Positions 45,042-53,431 of a DNA stretch of 64,000 nucleotides are shown here, piece by piece. The translations under genes and the position numbers were made by a program. The DNA lies in assembly GCF_900156045.1 (NCBI RefSeq), contig NZ_FTMX01000001.1, positions 124,001 to 188,000 on the forward strand, read 5' to 3'. The notes beneath the pieces are model-generated. The model searched no databases and was not told the origin of the DNA. It saw nothing but the letters and a program-made list of their open reading frames with translations. Numbering within the stretch: position 1 is the first letter of the stretch; each line of letters opens with the position of its first letter. This DNA is from Peribacillus simplex (GTDB lineage: Bacteria > Bacillota > Bacilli > Bacillales > DSM-1321).

Positions 45042-46274
45042 ATGGAAGGTCATGAGAAGCAAAATAAAGATGTAAGCGTGTGGTGCCTGATCAGTATGGC
45101 ATCGATTCCATTGGTAATGACCCTTGGAAATTCAATGCTTATCCCGGTTTTGCCCATTTTCGAGGATAAGGTGGGAATCTCTTCATTTCAATCCAGCATG
45201 GTGATAACAAGCTATTCCGTTGCATCCATTTTTTTAATTCCCATAGCAGGTTATTTATCAGATCGATTCGGACGGAAGATGGTGATCCTGCCAAGTCTGA
45301 TCCTCGCCCTCATTGGTGGCTTGGTCGCAGGGTATGCATCATGGAAATTGGAAGATCCCTATACATGGATCATCATCGGTAGGGTATTGCAGGGGATTGG
45401 GGCTTCTGGAGCCTCGCCCATCATTTTGCCTCTGGTGGGGGATTTATACAAGGATGATGATGAAAAAACGAGTTCTTGTCTGGGTATCATTGAAACCTCG
45501 AATACATTTGGGAAAGTGCTTAGTCCAATATTGGGTTCCCTGTTTGCTGCATTTATCTGGTTTTTACCATTCTTCTCGATTTCATTCTTCAGTTTAATAT
45601 CTATTGTCTTGGTCTTTTTCTTTATAAAGGTACCAAAGGAAAAGGATGATCCGAAGAAATTCAAAGAATTTTGGCATGATACGAAAAAAATATTCAGGCA
45701 GGAAGGAAAATGGTTATATACAGTTTTCCTGATTGGTGTATTTGTCATGTTGGTTTTGTTCGGTGTTCTTTTCTTTTTGTCTGATAATCTGGAAAAAATC
45801 CATGATTTGCATGGAATCAAAAAAGGTTTAGTGATAGCGATCCCGCTATTTTTTCTTTGTGTGTCTTCCTATGTTGCCGGGAAAAAAATCAAGGGTGAAT
45901 TGCCAATCATGAAAAAGATCATCATGATCAGTATAATTGTCCTTTCAATCAGCCTTGTATTTGTCGGCTTTACAAAAAACAAAGTTTTCCTTTTATTACT
46001 CGTAACAAGTTTGGTGGGCATAGCAATTGGTGCGTTATTGCCGACACTTGACGCAATCATCACTCAAAATATAAAAAAGGAACAGCGGGGAACGATAACC
46101 TCCTTCTACATGTCATCCAGGTTCATCGGAGTTGCGGCAGGCCCTCCGGTCATGTCCCTTGTCATGAAAAATCATCTCAATTTGAGCTATATCATTACAG
46201 GGATCATAGGCATAGGCATCGTCTTGATTGTTTTGAAATTCATTAGTTCAGACAAAAAAGAAGCTGCTGCCTAA
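45042..46274 (+). CDS. MFS drug or metabolite exporter (DHA1 type)
   Basis: A 410-residue, twelve-span transporter. The MFS motif A appears as GYLSDRFGRKMVILPS near 70, motif C-like GIIETSNTFGKVLSPILGSLF near 150-170, and the second-half loop as GKKIKGELPIMKK. The substrate is unknown. Start 45042 has GAGGAGTG upstream. Confidence 0.87.
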   Translation: MEGHEKQNKDVSVWCLISMASIPLVMTLGNSMLIPVLPIFEDKVGISSFQSSMVITSYSVASIFLIPIAGYLSDRFGRKMVILPSLILALIGGLVAGYASWKLEDPYTWIIIGRVLQGIGASGASPIILPLVGDLYKDDDEKTSSCLGIIETSNTFGKVLSPILGSLFAAFIWFLPFFSISFFSLISIVLVFFFIKVPKEKDDPKKFKEFWHDTKKIFRQEGKWLYTVFLIGVFVMLVLFGVLFFLSDNLEKIHDLHGIKKGLVIAIPLFFLCVSSYVAGKKIKGELPIMKKIIMISIIVLSISLVFVGFTKNKVFLLLLVTSLVGIAIGALLPTLDAIITQNIKKEQRGTITSFYMSSRFIGVAAGPPVMSLVMKNHLNLSYIITGIIGIGIVLIVLKFISSDKKEAAA

Positions 46275-46297
46275 TAGGCTTCAATAGAAATTTCCCG

Positions 46298-46327
46298 AAA
46301 AAGCCGGGCTTTCCCACGGCTTTTTTT
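46298..46327 (+). terminator. Terminator after the MFS gene
   Basis: AAAAAGCCG and CGGCTTTTT pair and the T-run continues. Confidence 0.7.
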
Positions 46328-46424
46328 GTTTTGTAACTCGCAAAATTTTTTTTTCATGAGGTTAAAGGCGGGGGTGTCACATAGAATGTACAAGTCATGA
46401 ACTGGCTCGAAGGAGTGATGCTTT

Positions 46425-47057
46425 TTGAGTGTACATTTACTGCTGAGTTACTTTTTCTTAGGACTAACCCTTGCAGAGCACCGATCGGTCCGGTCAATTC
46501 CGCTCGTATCGATAAAGGAATCAAGAACGGATTTTGGCATGCCTGGATCGTTGGGGCAGGGTCGATGATTGCAGATGCCTTGTTCATGATTTTAGTGTAT
46601 GTGGGTATGGTACGGTTTTTAGAAATTCCGATCGTCAGATCTTTCTATGGCTTTTTGGCGGATTTGTGCTTATTTATTCTGGGGTCGAAAGTGTTTTACG
46701 AGTTAATACGATACTATTAAATCAATACAGGAATAAAGATTCTTTAATTTCCTGTTTTTTGACCGGATTCATCATGTCAGTGACCAGTCCATTATCCATT
46801 TTATTCTGGTTGGGGATATATGGGTCTGTTTTAGCTAAAACGGCTTCAACCTATGGGACATCCCAACTTTTCATTTATAGCGGGATGATTTTTCTTGGTC
46901 TTACCTGTTGGGATTTTTTTGTAGCGGCATTAACGAATGGATTTCGCAGGTTTTTAAATGAAAGAAGCTTAATGGCCATTTCGATCATCTCTGGATTATC
47001 ATGGTCGGCTTTGGTGTTTATTTTGCATATCAAGGCATTTCCGCCATCATATCATAA
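46425..47057 (+). pseudogene. LysE-family exporter gene broken by frameshifts
   Basis: Read in pieces, the region is a full LysE gene: a TTG start at 46425 (SVHLLLSYFFLGLTLA), then a shift near 46475 into APIGPVNSARIDKGIKNGFW, a second near 46650 into IFLWLFGGFVLIYSGVESVL and FLTGFIMSVTSPLSILFWLG, and a third near 46995 into MVGFGVYFAYQGISAIIS, ending at TAA 47055-47057. Each piece aligns with the intact exporter at 44042, which also has a TTG start. Three shifts make a sequencing error less likely than decay. Confidence 0.8.
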
Positions 47058-47165
47058 AGCAGAATGCTTCAGGTTAATACATAGGGCAGGGTATTTGAAA
47101 ACTTCTTCCTTGCATAATTCATTGTGGCATTATCAACACTATGAATGATGGAAGGGGGTAATGTT

Positions 47166-48584
47166 ATGACAACAAAAGCCAATTGCAGTTCAGCGAAAGG
47201 AAAGGTTGCCCAAAATTCCAAAGCATCTGGTGAACAACAAGGCGATATGAAATGGTGGCAGTTATCATTGGTCGGTGTTGGCTGTACGATCGGGACAGGG
47301 TATTTCCTCGGTTCGACCATAGGGATTAAAACGACGGGACCATCCATTGTATTTTCATTTGTATTGGCTGCCCTAGGTACTTATATCGTTTATAATCTGC
47401 TTGCTAAAATGACGGCTGCCGATCCTCAAGAGGGATCTTTTTGTTATTATGCCAATAAAGCATTTGGAAGATGGGCTGGCTTTAGCTGTGGCTGGAATTA
47501 TTGGTCCTCCAATATATTGATCATGGGAAGCCAGCTTACTGCGCTTTCGCTATTATCTCAATTTTGGTTTCCGAAGGTCCCGCTGTGGCTATTTGCATCC
47601 GGTTTTGCCATTGTTTCGATCGTGGTGGTATTACTGGGAACAAAAGGGTTCGACAGAGTGGAAAATATACTTGCGATAATTAAGACGGCAGCGATCGTAA
47701 TGTTCATCATTATTGCAATATGTGCAGTTTTCGGCTGGTTTGGACTTGATGGAGGGAAACCGCCCTCATTTCCGAATAAGTTCAATGAATTATTTCCAAA
47801 AGGACTAAAAGGGTTTTGGACATCCCTTATCTATGCCTTTTATGCGTTTGGAGGCATCGAGGTCATTGGACTGATGGCGATGCAGCTTAAGAAAAAGGAA
47901 GATGCGCCAAAGGCAGGGACGATCATGCTCTTGGTTCTTACCATCATATATGTGGTTTCATTGGGGTTAGCCGTGACCATGATTTCATTAGGAGCATTCA
48001 GTGAAAAAGAAAGCCCATTCGTTTCGGCATTGGACAGTTATCACCTGGCATTTTTCCCGCACGTTTTTAATGGTGCGATCATCATTGCCGGTTTCTCGAC
48101 GATGACCGCTTCACTATTTGGGGTAACCAATCTATTGGTAACGCTCTCCGATGATGGGAATGCACCCGCATTATTTATGCAAAAGATCAAGAAATTCAAG
48201 GACCTTCCACTGCCCTCACTCGGTCTTGGAACCTTGGGACTTTTAGGATCAATCATCACTGCCTTGCTCCTGCCAGGCGAGATTTATGAATACATTACAA
48301 CATCCGCTGGAATATTACTTTTGTACAACTGGGCATTCATCATTCTCTCTTCATTCAAAATCTTGGAAAATAAGATTTGGAGTAAGATTACGGCCGTTTT
48401 CGGACTTCTTTTAATTTTGGCCGCCGTAAGTGGCACCCTGCTTGAAAAAGAGATACGTCCAGGGTTTTTCATCAGCCTTTTATTCATCGTGATCATCGGT
48501 CTTGCCGCCGTTTTCATGAAGTTCAAGGTTTGGAATAAGAACAAGGCGATGGCCGCAAAAGCGAGTAAATCAGGGCTTGATTGA
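47166..48584 (+). CDS. APC-family amino acid permease
   Basis: A 472-residue, twelve-span permease. GVGCTIGTGYFLGSTIGI is the APC glycine-rich first helix, FGGIEVIGLMAMQLKKKEDA the conserved eighth-segment motif. The first about 30 residues are polar. The substrate is unknown. Start 47166 is chosen for GGGGG spacing; an ATG seven codons earlier is possible. Confidence 0.87.
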   Translation: MTTKANCSSAKGKVAQNSKASGEQQGDMKWWQLSLVGVGCTIGTGYFLGSTIGIKTTGPSIVFSFVLAALGTYIVYNLLAKMTAADPQEGSFCYYANKAFGRWAGFSCGWNYWSSNILIMGSQLTALSLLSQFWFPKVPLWLFASGFAIVSIVVVLLGTKGFDRVENILAIIKTAAIVMFIIIAICAVFGWFGLDGGKPPSFPNKFNELFPKGLKGFWTSLIYAFYAFGGIEVIGLMAMQLKKKEDAPKAGTIMLLVLTIIYVVSLGLAVTMISLGAFSEKESPFVSALDSYHLAFFPHVFNGAIIIAGFSTMTASLFGVTNLLVTLSDDGNAPALFMQKIKKFKDLPLPSLGLGTLGLLGSIITALLLPGEIYEYITTSAGILLLYNWAFIILSSFKILENKIWSKITAVFGLLLILAAVSGTLLEKEIRPGFFISLLFIVIIGLAAVFMKFKVWNKNKAMAAKASKSGLD

Positions 48585-48621
48585 AAAAAGGAACTCGTCT
48601 ATACGAAATCGAGTTCCTTTC
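48584..48621. terminator. Bidirectional terminator between APC permease and RNase J genes
   Basis: AAAAGGAACTCG and CGAGTTCCTTT pair between two convergent genes. Confidence 0.75.
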
Positions 48622-48630
48622 GATTGGGCG

Positions 48631-50304
48631 CTAAACCTCAATGATGATCGGAAGGATCATTGGTTTTTTCTTTGTTTGATTAAAGAGATATTGCCCCAGT
48701 TCCTTCTTAATGGTTTGTTTAATGATGTTCCACCGGTATATTTTTTCACTTTGTAAGTCGTTGACCGTTTTCGTGACAAGGCGATTCACGTTTTTAAGGA
48801 GGTCCTCGGAATTTTGAACATATACAAATCCACGGGAAATGGTATCGGGTCCTGATACTATTTTTCTTTCCGTCTTGCTTAGTGTTATGACGATCACGAG
48901 CATTCCATCTTCGGAAAGCTGCTTACGGTCCCGCAGAACGATTTCTCCAACATCCCCAACGCCAACACCGTCAACAAAGGTATTGCCGGCAGCCACCTTT
49001 CTTGTTTGACGGGCAACGGAGTTTTCAATATCCACAACATCACCATTATTGATGATGAAAGTATGGTCCTTCTCCACTCCGACAGACTCGGCTAACAATC
49101 GATGCTGGTGCAACATCCGATACTCACCGTGAATCGGTATGAAATACTTAGGTTTCATCAAGGTAAGCATGAGCTTTAATTCTTCCTGATAGGCATGTCC
49201 GGAAACATGCATGCCCGTTACAGTCCCAGAACCGTAAATGACTTTGGCACCAAGCTGAAATAGGTTGTCGATGATCCGTGAAACATCCCGTTCATTTCCG
49301 GGTATTGGAGTGGAGGCAAGAATCACAGTATCATCAGGCAAGATACTCATATCCCGATAATTCGAACTGGAAAGGCGGGAAAGGGCAGCAAACGGCTCTC
49401 CCTGACTTCCTGTACATAAAACCGCGACCCTTTCAGGAGCATAACTATCGACTTCTTGTGGTTGGATAAGCATCCCATCAGGAACATCGAGGTAGCCGCG
49501 TTCAATGGCAACGTTTACGACGTTCACCATGCTTCGTCCAATCAGGGCGAGTTTCCGGTTTGTCTTCTGTGCAGCGTTCACAACTTGTTGAACGCGATTG
49601 ACATTTGAAGCGAAGGTCGAAAGGATGACTTTCTGTTTTGCCTGCATGAAGGCTTCTTCAATATGGCTGCCAACCAGATGCTCGGAGGGGCTTGAGCCGG
49701 GACGTTCAGCGTTTGTGCTTTCAGATAATAAAACCAGTACACCTTCACTCCCGATTTTGGCCATTTTATGAATATCGGGGTACTGATCATTCATGGGTGT
49801 CAAGTCAAACTTAAAGTCCCCTGTATGAACGACCGTGCCTTCTGGCGTATGCATGGTGACTCCAAGGCAATCGGGTATACTGTGATTCGTTTTGAAAAAG
49901 TCCAGAACCATCTCCCCAAATTCCAACCTTGAATCAGAATCGATCTGGATTAATTCCGTATCAGCCAATAGGTTATGTTCTTTTAACTTCAATTCAATCA
50001 AACCAAGTGTTAAACGTGTGGCATAAATGGGGACATTCAACTTTTTCAAGAAATAAGGGATCCCGCCAATATGATCTTCATGCCCATGAGTCACAATTAA
50101 AGCGCGGATCTTCTCCTTATTCTCCTGAAGAAAGGAAATATCGGGAATGATCAAATCGACTCCTAATAAACTTTCATCAGGAAACTTTGCACCACAATCA
50201 ATAATGACGATATCGTTGGAATATTGAACCACATACATGTTTTTACCGATTTCATTCACTCCGCCCAGAGCCAGTATGGACAAAGCATTCTCTTTCAAAC
50301 TCAA
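48631..50304 (-). CDS. Ribonuclease J family protein (additional paralog)
   Basis: A 557-residue metallo-beta-lactamase/beta-CASP nuclease. THGHEDHIGG near 77 is the zinc motif, THSIPDCLG the next, and HTGDFKFD the third; the C-terminal beta-CASP region includes CTGSQGEPFAALSR, SGHAYQEELKLML and IPIHGEYRMLHQH. It is full length for RNase J1 but clearly diverged from it, so this may be an extra copy beside housekeeping genes elsewhere. Start TTG 50304 has AAAGGGAGG seven bases upstream. The open frame extends 48 codons further into the leader and is not used. Confidence 0.88.
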   Translation of the reverse strand: MSLKENALSILALGGVNEIGKNMYVVQYSNDIVIIDCGAKFPDESLLGVDLIIPDISFLQENKEKIRALIVTHGHEDHIGGIPYFLKKLNVPIYATRLTLGLIELKLKEHNLLADTELIQIDSDSRLEFGEMVLDFFKTNHSIPDCLGVTMHTPEGTVVHTGDFKFDLTPMNDQYPDIHKMAKIGSEGVLVLLSESTNAERPGSSPSEHLVGSHIEEAFMQAKQKVILSTFASNVNRVQQVVNAAQKTNRKLALIGRSMVNVVNVAIERGYLDVPDGMLIQPQEVDSYAPERVAVLCTGSQGEPFAALSRLSSSNYRDMSILPDDTVILASTPIPGNERDVSRIIDNLFQLGAKVIYGSGTVTGMHVSGHAYQEELKLMLTLMKPKYFIPIHGEYRMLHQHRLLAESVGVEKDHTFIINNGDVVDIENSVARQTRKVAAGNTFVDGVGVGDVGEIVLRDRKQLSEDGMLVIVITLSKTERKIVSGPDTISRGFVYVQNSEDLLKNVNRLVTKTVNDLQSEKIYRWNIIKQTIKKELGQYLFNQTKKKPMILPIIIEV

Positions 50305-50404
50305 GTAGATAGACCTCCCTTTATGATGATAAGGATAGTGTTTCCTTAGGACCCTTTTATAAAACCAACTCTTTTTTTTAAAACAGGGCAAATTCAAAAA
50401 GCCA

Positions 50405-50437
50405 TAAAAAAAACACCTGCCGTTTTCGGCAGGTGTG
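50405..50437 (-). terminator. Terminator of the TetR gene
   Basis: ACACCTGCCG and CGGCAGGTGT form a perfect stem; reading leftwards a T8 run follows. Confidence 0.85.
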
Positions 50438-50451
50438 TGCATCTCCAATCT

Positions 50452-51348
50452 TCATCGGCTCAAGCAAGAATTGATACTTTCTTCAAAAGTCTCAATATAT
50501 GCTTGGACCTGTGATGCATATCCAGTCTTCAAAGTGTGCAGCAAACTTTCTATCAAGAATTTTCGCGGCTTGTCGGACTGCATCAGCTCATCTTGGATAA
50601 AGTCGATCAATTCAATGGCTCTTGTTCGATCTTCATCGCAAGGCAAAGCTTTGTTTATCGCTTTTTTCAATTCCGTGGTGGAATGAAGCAAATCATTATG
50701 GCAAGAATCAAGATGATTTGTAAAGTTTGGAAACCACTTATCCATTAGTTCCGGATCAATGATCTGTTCCCCGCTTTCAGCCACCTCATTGACTAAATGG
50801 ACAATGCGGTTCATGCAATAGTGGATAATTTGTATGTCCGGTGTACCGGCGGGATTAGCACGATAGCTAAAGTGATTCATGTGGGTCATCATCGAATGAA
50901 AGATGATGACGCTATCCAAAAGATAGGGTTTTTTGCTTTCTCCGAATATATCGATAAAACGGCTATACATCCAGCGTAAGTTCAATAATACCGTCTTATT
51001 GATGAATTGTTTTAATTCTTCATCGTTGGAAACACGGACTTCTTCGATCAGGATAAGCAATTTGCTTTGCTTGTTCACCATCATCTGCAAATCGAGCTGC
51101 CGGATGAAAATTTCAATATCGGCTGAATCTTGACCAATCAACAGTTTTTCCCTGTCATGGCGAATCTTTGTATAGAAGGAACGGAAAATGGCTATAAATA
51201 ATTCACCCTTCGAAGGGAAATAATTATAGAATGTACCTTTTGATATACCGCTGCCATCTAGAATGTCCTGGATGGACGTGGCTTGGTAGCCCTTGTCAAT
51301 AAACAGCTTATGAGCCGTATCAATGACATTCTGCCTTCGATTATTCAT
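50452..51348 (-). CDS. TetR-family repressor, probable regulator of the efflux pump
   Basis: A 298-residue regulator with an N-terminal helix-turn-helix (HKLFIDKGYQATSIQDILDG, then GISKGTFYNYFPSKGELF). The C-terminal domain is long for the family. It is divergent from the DHA2 pump, and both promoters overlap matching 15-base palindromes. Start 51348 is six bases from AAGGTG; 51351 is possible. Confidence 0.88.
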   Translation of the reverse strand: MNNRRQNVIDTAHKLFIDKGYQATSIQDILDGSGISKGTFYNYFPSKGELFIAIFRSFYTKIRHDREKLLIGQDSADIEIFIRQLDLQMMVNKQSKLLILIEEVRVSNDEELKQFINKTVLLNLRWMYSRFIDIFGESKKPYLLDSVIIFHSMMTHMNHFSYRANPAGTPDIQIIHYCMNRIVHLVNEVAESGEQIIDPELMDKWFPNFTNHLDSCHNDLLHSTTELKKAINKALPCDEDRTRAIELIDFIQDELMQSDKPRKFLIESLLHTLKTGYASQVQAYIETFEESINSCLSR

Positions 51349-51368
51349 CATTATCACCTTATTTTCAT

Positions 51369-51383
51369 TATACTGCTTGTATA
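51369..51383 (-). promoter_or_regulatory. TetR operator in the repressor's own promoter
   Basis: TATAC-TGCTT-GTATA. Read leftwards, the left arm overlaps a TATAAT -10 element preceded by TACGAT at 17 bases, so binding would block the repressor's own gene. Confidence 0.6.
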
Positions 51384-51493
51384 AAAGTAATCGTACTCTA
51401 TTTTTCATCACAGCACAAACCCTTATTTAAACCAGTAAATTTTTATTGCAAAAAATGAACTAGGGGTATATTATTGATTTTGTGAGATTGGAA

Positions 51494-51508
51494 TATACCG
51501 CTCGTATA
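51494..51508 (+). promoter_or_regulatory. TetR operator in the efflux pump promoter
   Basis: TATAC-CGCTC-GTATA, same arms and spacing as the site at 51369. The right arm overlaps the TATAAT -10 at 51505-51510. Confidence 0.65.
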
Positions 51509-51549
51509 ATAAAATGAACCAACAGTTTGAATGGAGGAATAGATAAAAA

Positions 51550-53055
51550 GTGAGTACTGCACAAACAAATGAGAAAAAGGGTTCGTATGGCATTTTGGCC
51601 ATACTGATGGTCGGGGCGTTCATATCGATACTGAATTCAACCCTTTTAAATATTGCACTGCCATCAATCCAAATAGACCTGGGAATCGAGACTTCCACAG
51701 TCCAATGGCTGACAACGGGCTACATGCTCGTGAACGGAATCATGATTCCGACAACAGCCTTCTTAATAAGAAAATATTCGGTGCGTAATCTGTTCCTGAC
51801 AGCCATGCTCCTATTCTCAATCGGGACGATCGTTGCAGGTGTAGCGCATGTATTCCCGTTATTATTGAGCGCACGTATGGTTCAGGCTGCCGGTTCGGCA
51901 ATCATGATGCCATTATTAATGAACGTACTTTTAACTTCTTTCCCTGTTGAAAAACGGGGCTCGGCAATGGGACTATTCGGTTTGGTCATGATGTTTGCCC
52001 CTGCAATCGGGCCGACGCTTTCAGGCTGGATCATCGAACATTATGATTGGAGAATGCTATTCCATTTCATTACTCCGCTAGCCTTAATAGTGCTTATTTT
52101 CGGCTTCTTTAAACTTAAAGACCACAAGGAAAAAGTCGATATCTCAATTGATAAAATATCGGTCATCCTTTCAAGCTTAGGCTTCGGCGGTTTGCTTTAC
52201 GGATTCAGTTCGGCAGGCAGCAAAGGCTGGGATAGCCCTTGGGTATATGGAACACTGATTGTCGGTGCCATTTCCCTGATCTTTTTCATTTCCCGCCAGC
52301 TTAAAATGGAAACACCAATGCTTGAGTTCAAGATTTTCAAGCACCCGATGTTCGCTTTATCCGCAACGATCTCAATCGTACTGAACATGGCGATGTTCTC
52401 GGGGATGATCTTAATTCCGATGTACACACAAACAGTACGTGGCATTTCACCATTCGATTCTGGATTACTGATGCTTCCAGGTGCGTTATTAATGGCCCTC
52501 ATGTCACCGGTTACCGGTAAGCTTTTCGATAAGTTCGGTGCCCGCATCCTTGCTTCAATCGGTTTGCTTATCACCGTGGTAACTACGTATTTGCTAAGTA
52601 AATTATCAATGGAAACTACGTATACAGAAATTGTAATCCTGTTTTCCGTTCGTTCCTTCGGGATGTCAATGTCCATGATGCCGATCATGACAAATGGTTT
52701 GAACTCGCTGCCAGCCCGCATGAACCCGCACGGTACAGCCATGAATAACACACTGAACCAAATTTCCGGTGCGATCGGTACGGCATTGCTGGTTACGGTC
52801 ATGTCTAACCGTGCAGCTTCTACTGCCGAAGATTTAATGACGAAAGCGATGAGCAAATTAACAAGCCAGCCCACCGCTGAGATGATGGGCCAAATGAAAG
52901 CCCAAATCGGGATGCAGGCAATGCTGGATGGAATTAACTTCTCCTTCTTTGTATCCACCTTCATTGCCGGTGTGGCGCTGATTCTGGCATTATTCATTAA
53001 GCGTGCTTGGCCGGCTGAAGAAAAACCAGCTGTGAAAAAAGATCAAACCGCTTAA
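51550..53055 (+). CDS. DHA2-family MFS multidrug exporter
   Basis: A 501-residue, fourteen-span transporter of the EmrB/QacA type: ILNSTLLNIALPSIQIDLGI in helix 1, TVQWLTTGYMLVNGIMIPTT, GLVMMFAPAIGPTLSGWIIE (motif C) and LPARMNPHGTAMNNTLNQIS. GTG start, with GGAGG about 12 bases upstream. It is probably induced by the ligand of the divergent TetR protein. Confidence 0.9.
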   Translation: MSTAQTNEKKGSYGILAILMVGAFISILNSTLLNIALPSIQIDLGIETSTVQWLTTGYMLVNGIMIPTTAFLIRKYSVRNLFLTAMLLFSIGTIVAGVAHVFPLLLSARMVQAAGSAIMMPLLMNVLLTSFPVEKRGSAMGLFGLVMMFAPAIGPTLSGWIIEHYDWRMLFHFITPLALIVLIFGFFKLKDHKEKVDISIDKISVILSSLGFGGLLYGFSSAGSKGWDSPWVYGTLIVGAISLIFFISRQLKMETPMLEFKIFKHPMFALSATISIVLNMAMFSGMILIPMYTQTVRGISPFDSGLLMLPGALLMALMSPVTGKLFDKFGARILASIGLLITVVTTYLLSKLSMETTYTEIVILFSVRSFGMSMSMMPIMTNGLNSLPARMNPHGTAMNNTLNQISGAIGTALLVTVMSNRAASTAEDLMTKAMSKLTSQPTAEMMGQMKAQIGMQAMLDGINFSFFVSTFIAGVALILALFIKRAWPAEEKPAVKKDQTA

Positions 53056-53065
53056 ATGAAACAAT

Positions 53066-53117
53066 AAAAGGCCCTATGCCACCTGAACCGTTCAGGCAGC
53101 ATAGGGCTTTTTCTTTT
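53066..53117 (+). terminator. Terminator of the DHA2 exporter gene
   Basis: AAAAGGCCCTATGC and GCATAGGGCTTTTT pair, enclosing CTGAA/TTCAG. Confidence 0.8.
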
Positions 53118-53220
53118 AAGTTCAGTCGACTTAATCAGTATGTTTCACCCATGTAATTTCACTTGTATATAAAAGGCTCTTTTCGTAAAGATTGTTGTTT
53201 TTAAAACGAAACGATTTAAG

Positions 53221-53342
53221 GTTGATTGGAGCGCAAGTGCGAGACTCCTGCGGGAGCAGCGGGACAGGTGAGACCCCACAGGCGTTTACGCCGAGGAGGC
53301 TCACCGCCCGCCCCGCGGAAAGCATCTGGAGAGGAAATCAAC
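53221..53342. repeat. Structured intergenic repeat, copy D
   Basis: Bounded by GTTGATT and AATCAAC like copy A. It has GCGAGACTCCTGCGGG, GAGACCCCACAGGCG, and GAGGAGGCTC. The inner hairpin is GGCG-TTTA-CGCC, and the second stem GGTGAG/CTCACC. A 64-codon frame here is not a gene. Confidence 0.85.
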
Positions 53343-53393
53343 CACACCGCTTTACTTGGTAAATAGCAACAAAGTATGCGAAAACAGCCATAT

Positions 53394-53428
53394 AAAAAAG
53401 CGCAGTGCCATTTGCACTGCGCTTTTTT
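53394..53428 (-). terminator. Terminator of the YhgE/Pip gene
   Basis: AAAAAAGCGCAGTGC and GCACTGCGCTTTTTT form a perfect stem, effective in both directions. Confidence 0.85.
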
Positions 53429-53431
53429 ACA

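Noticed and set aside
50305..50448. 48-residue extension of RNase J
   Set aside because: It covers the leader and ribosome binding site; length and start of RNase J1 support TTG 50304.
52197..52997. 266-codon frame antisense to the DHA2 exporter
   Set aside because: It mirrors a confirmed transporter gene and has no start signal or family motif.
53131..53325. 64-codon frame on the - strand
   Set aside because: It lies mostly in repeat copy D.
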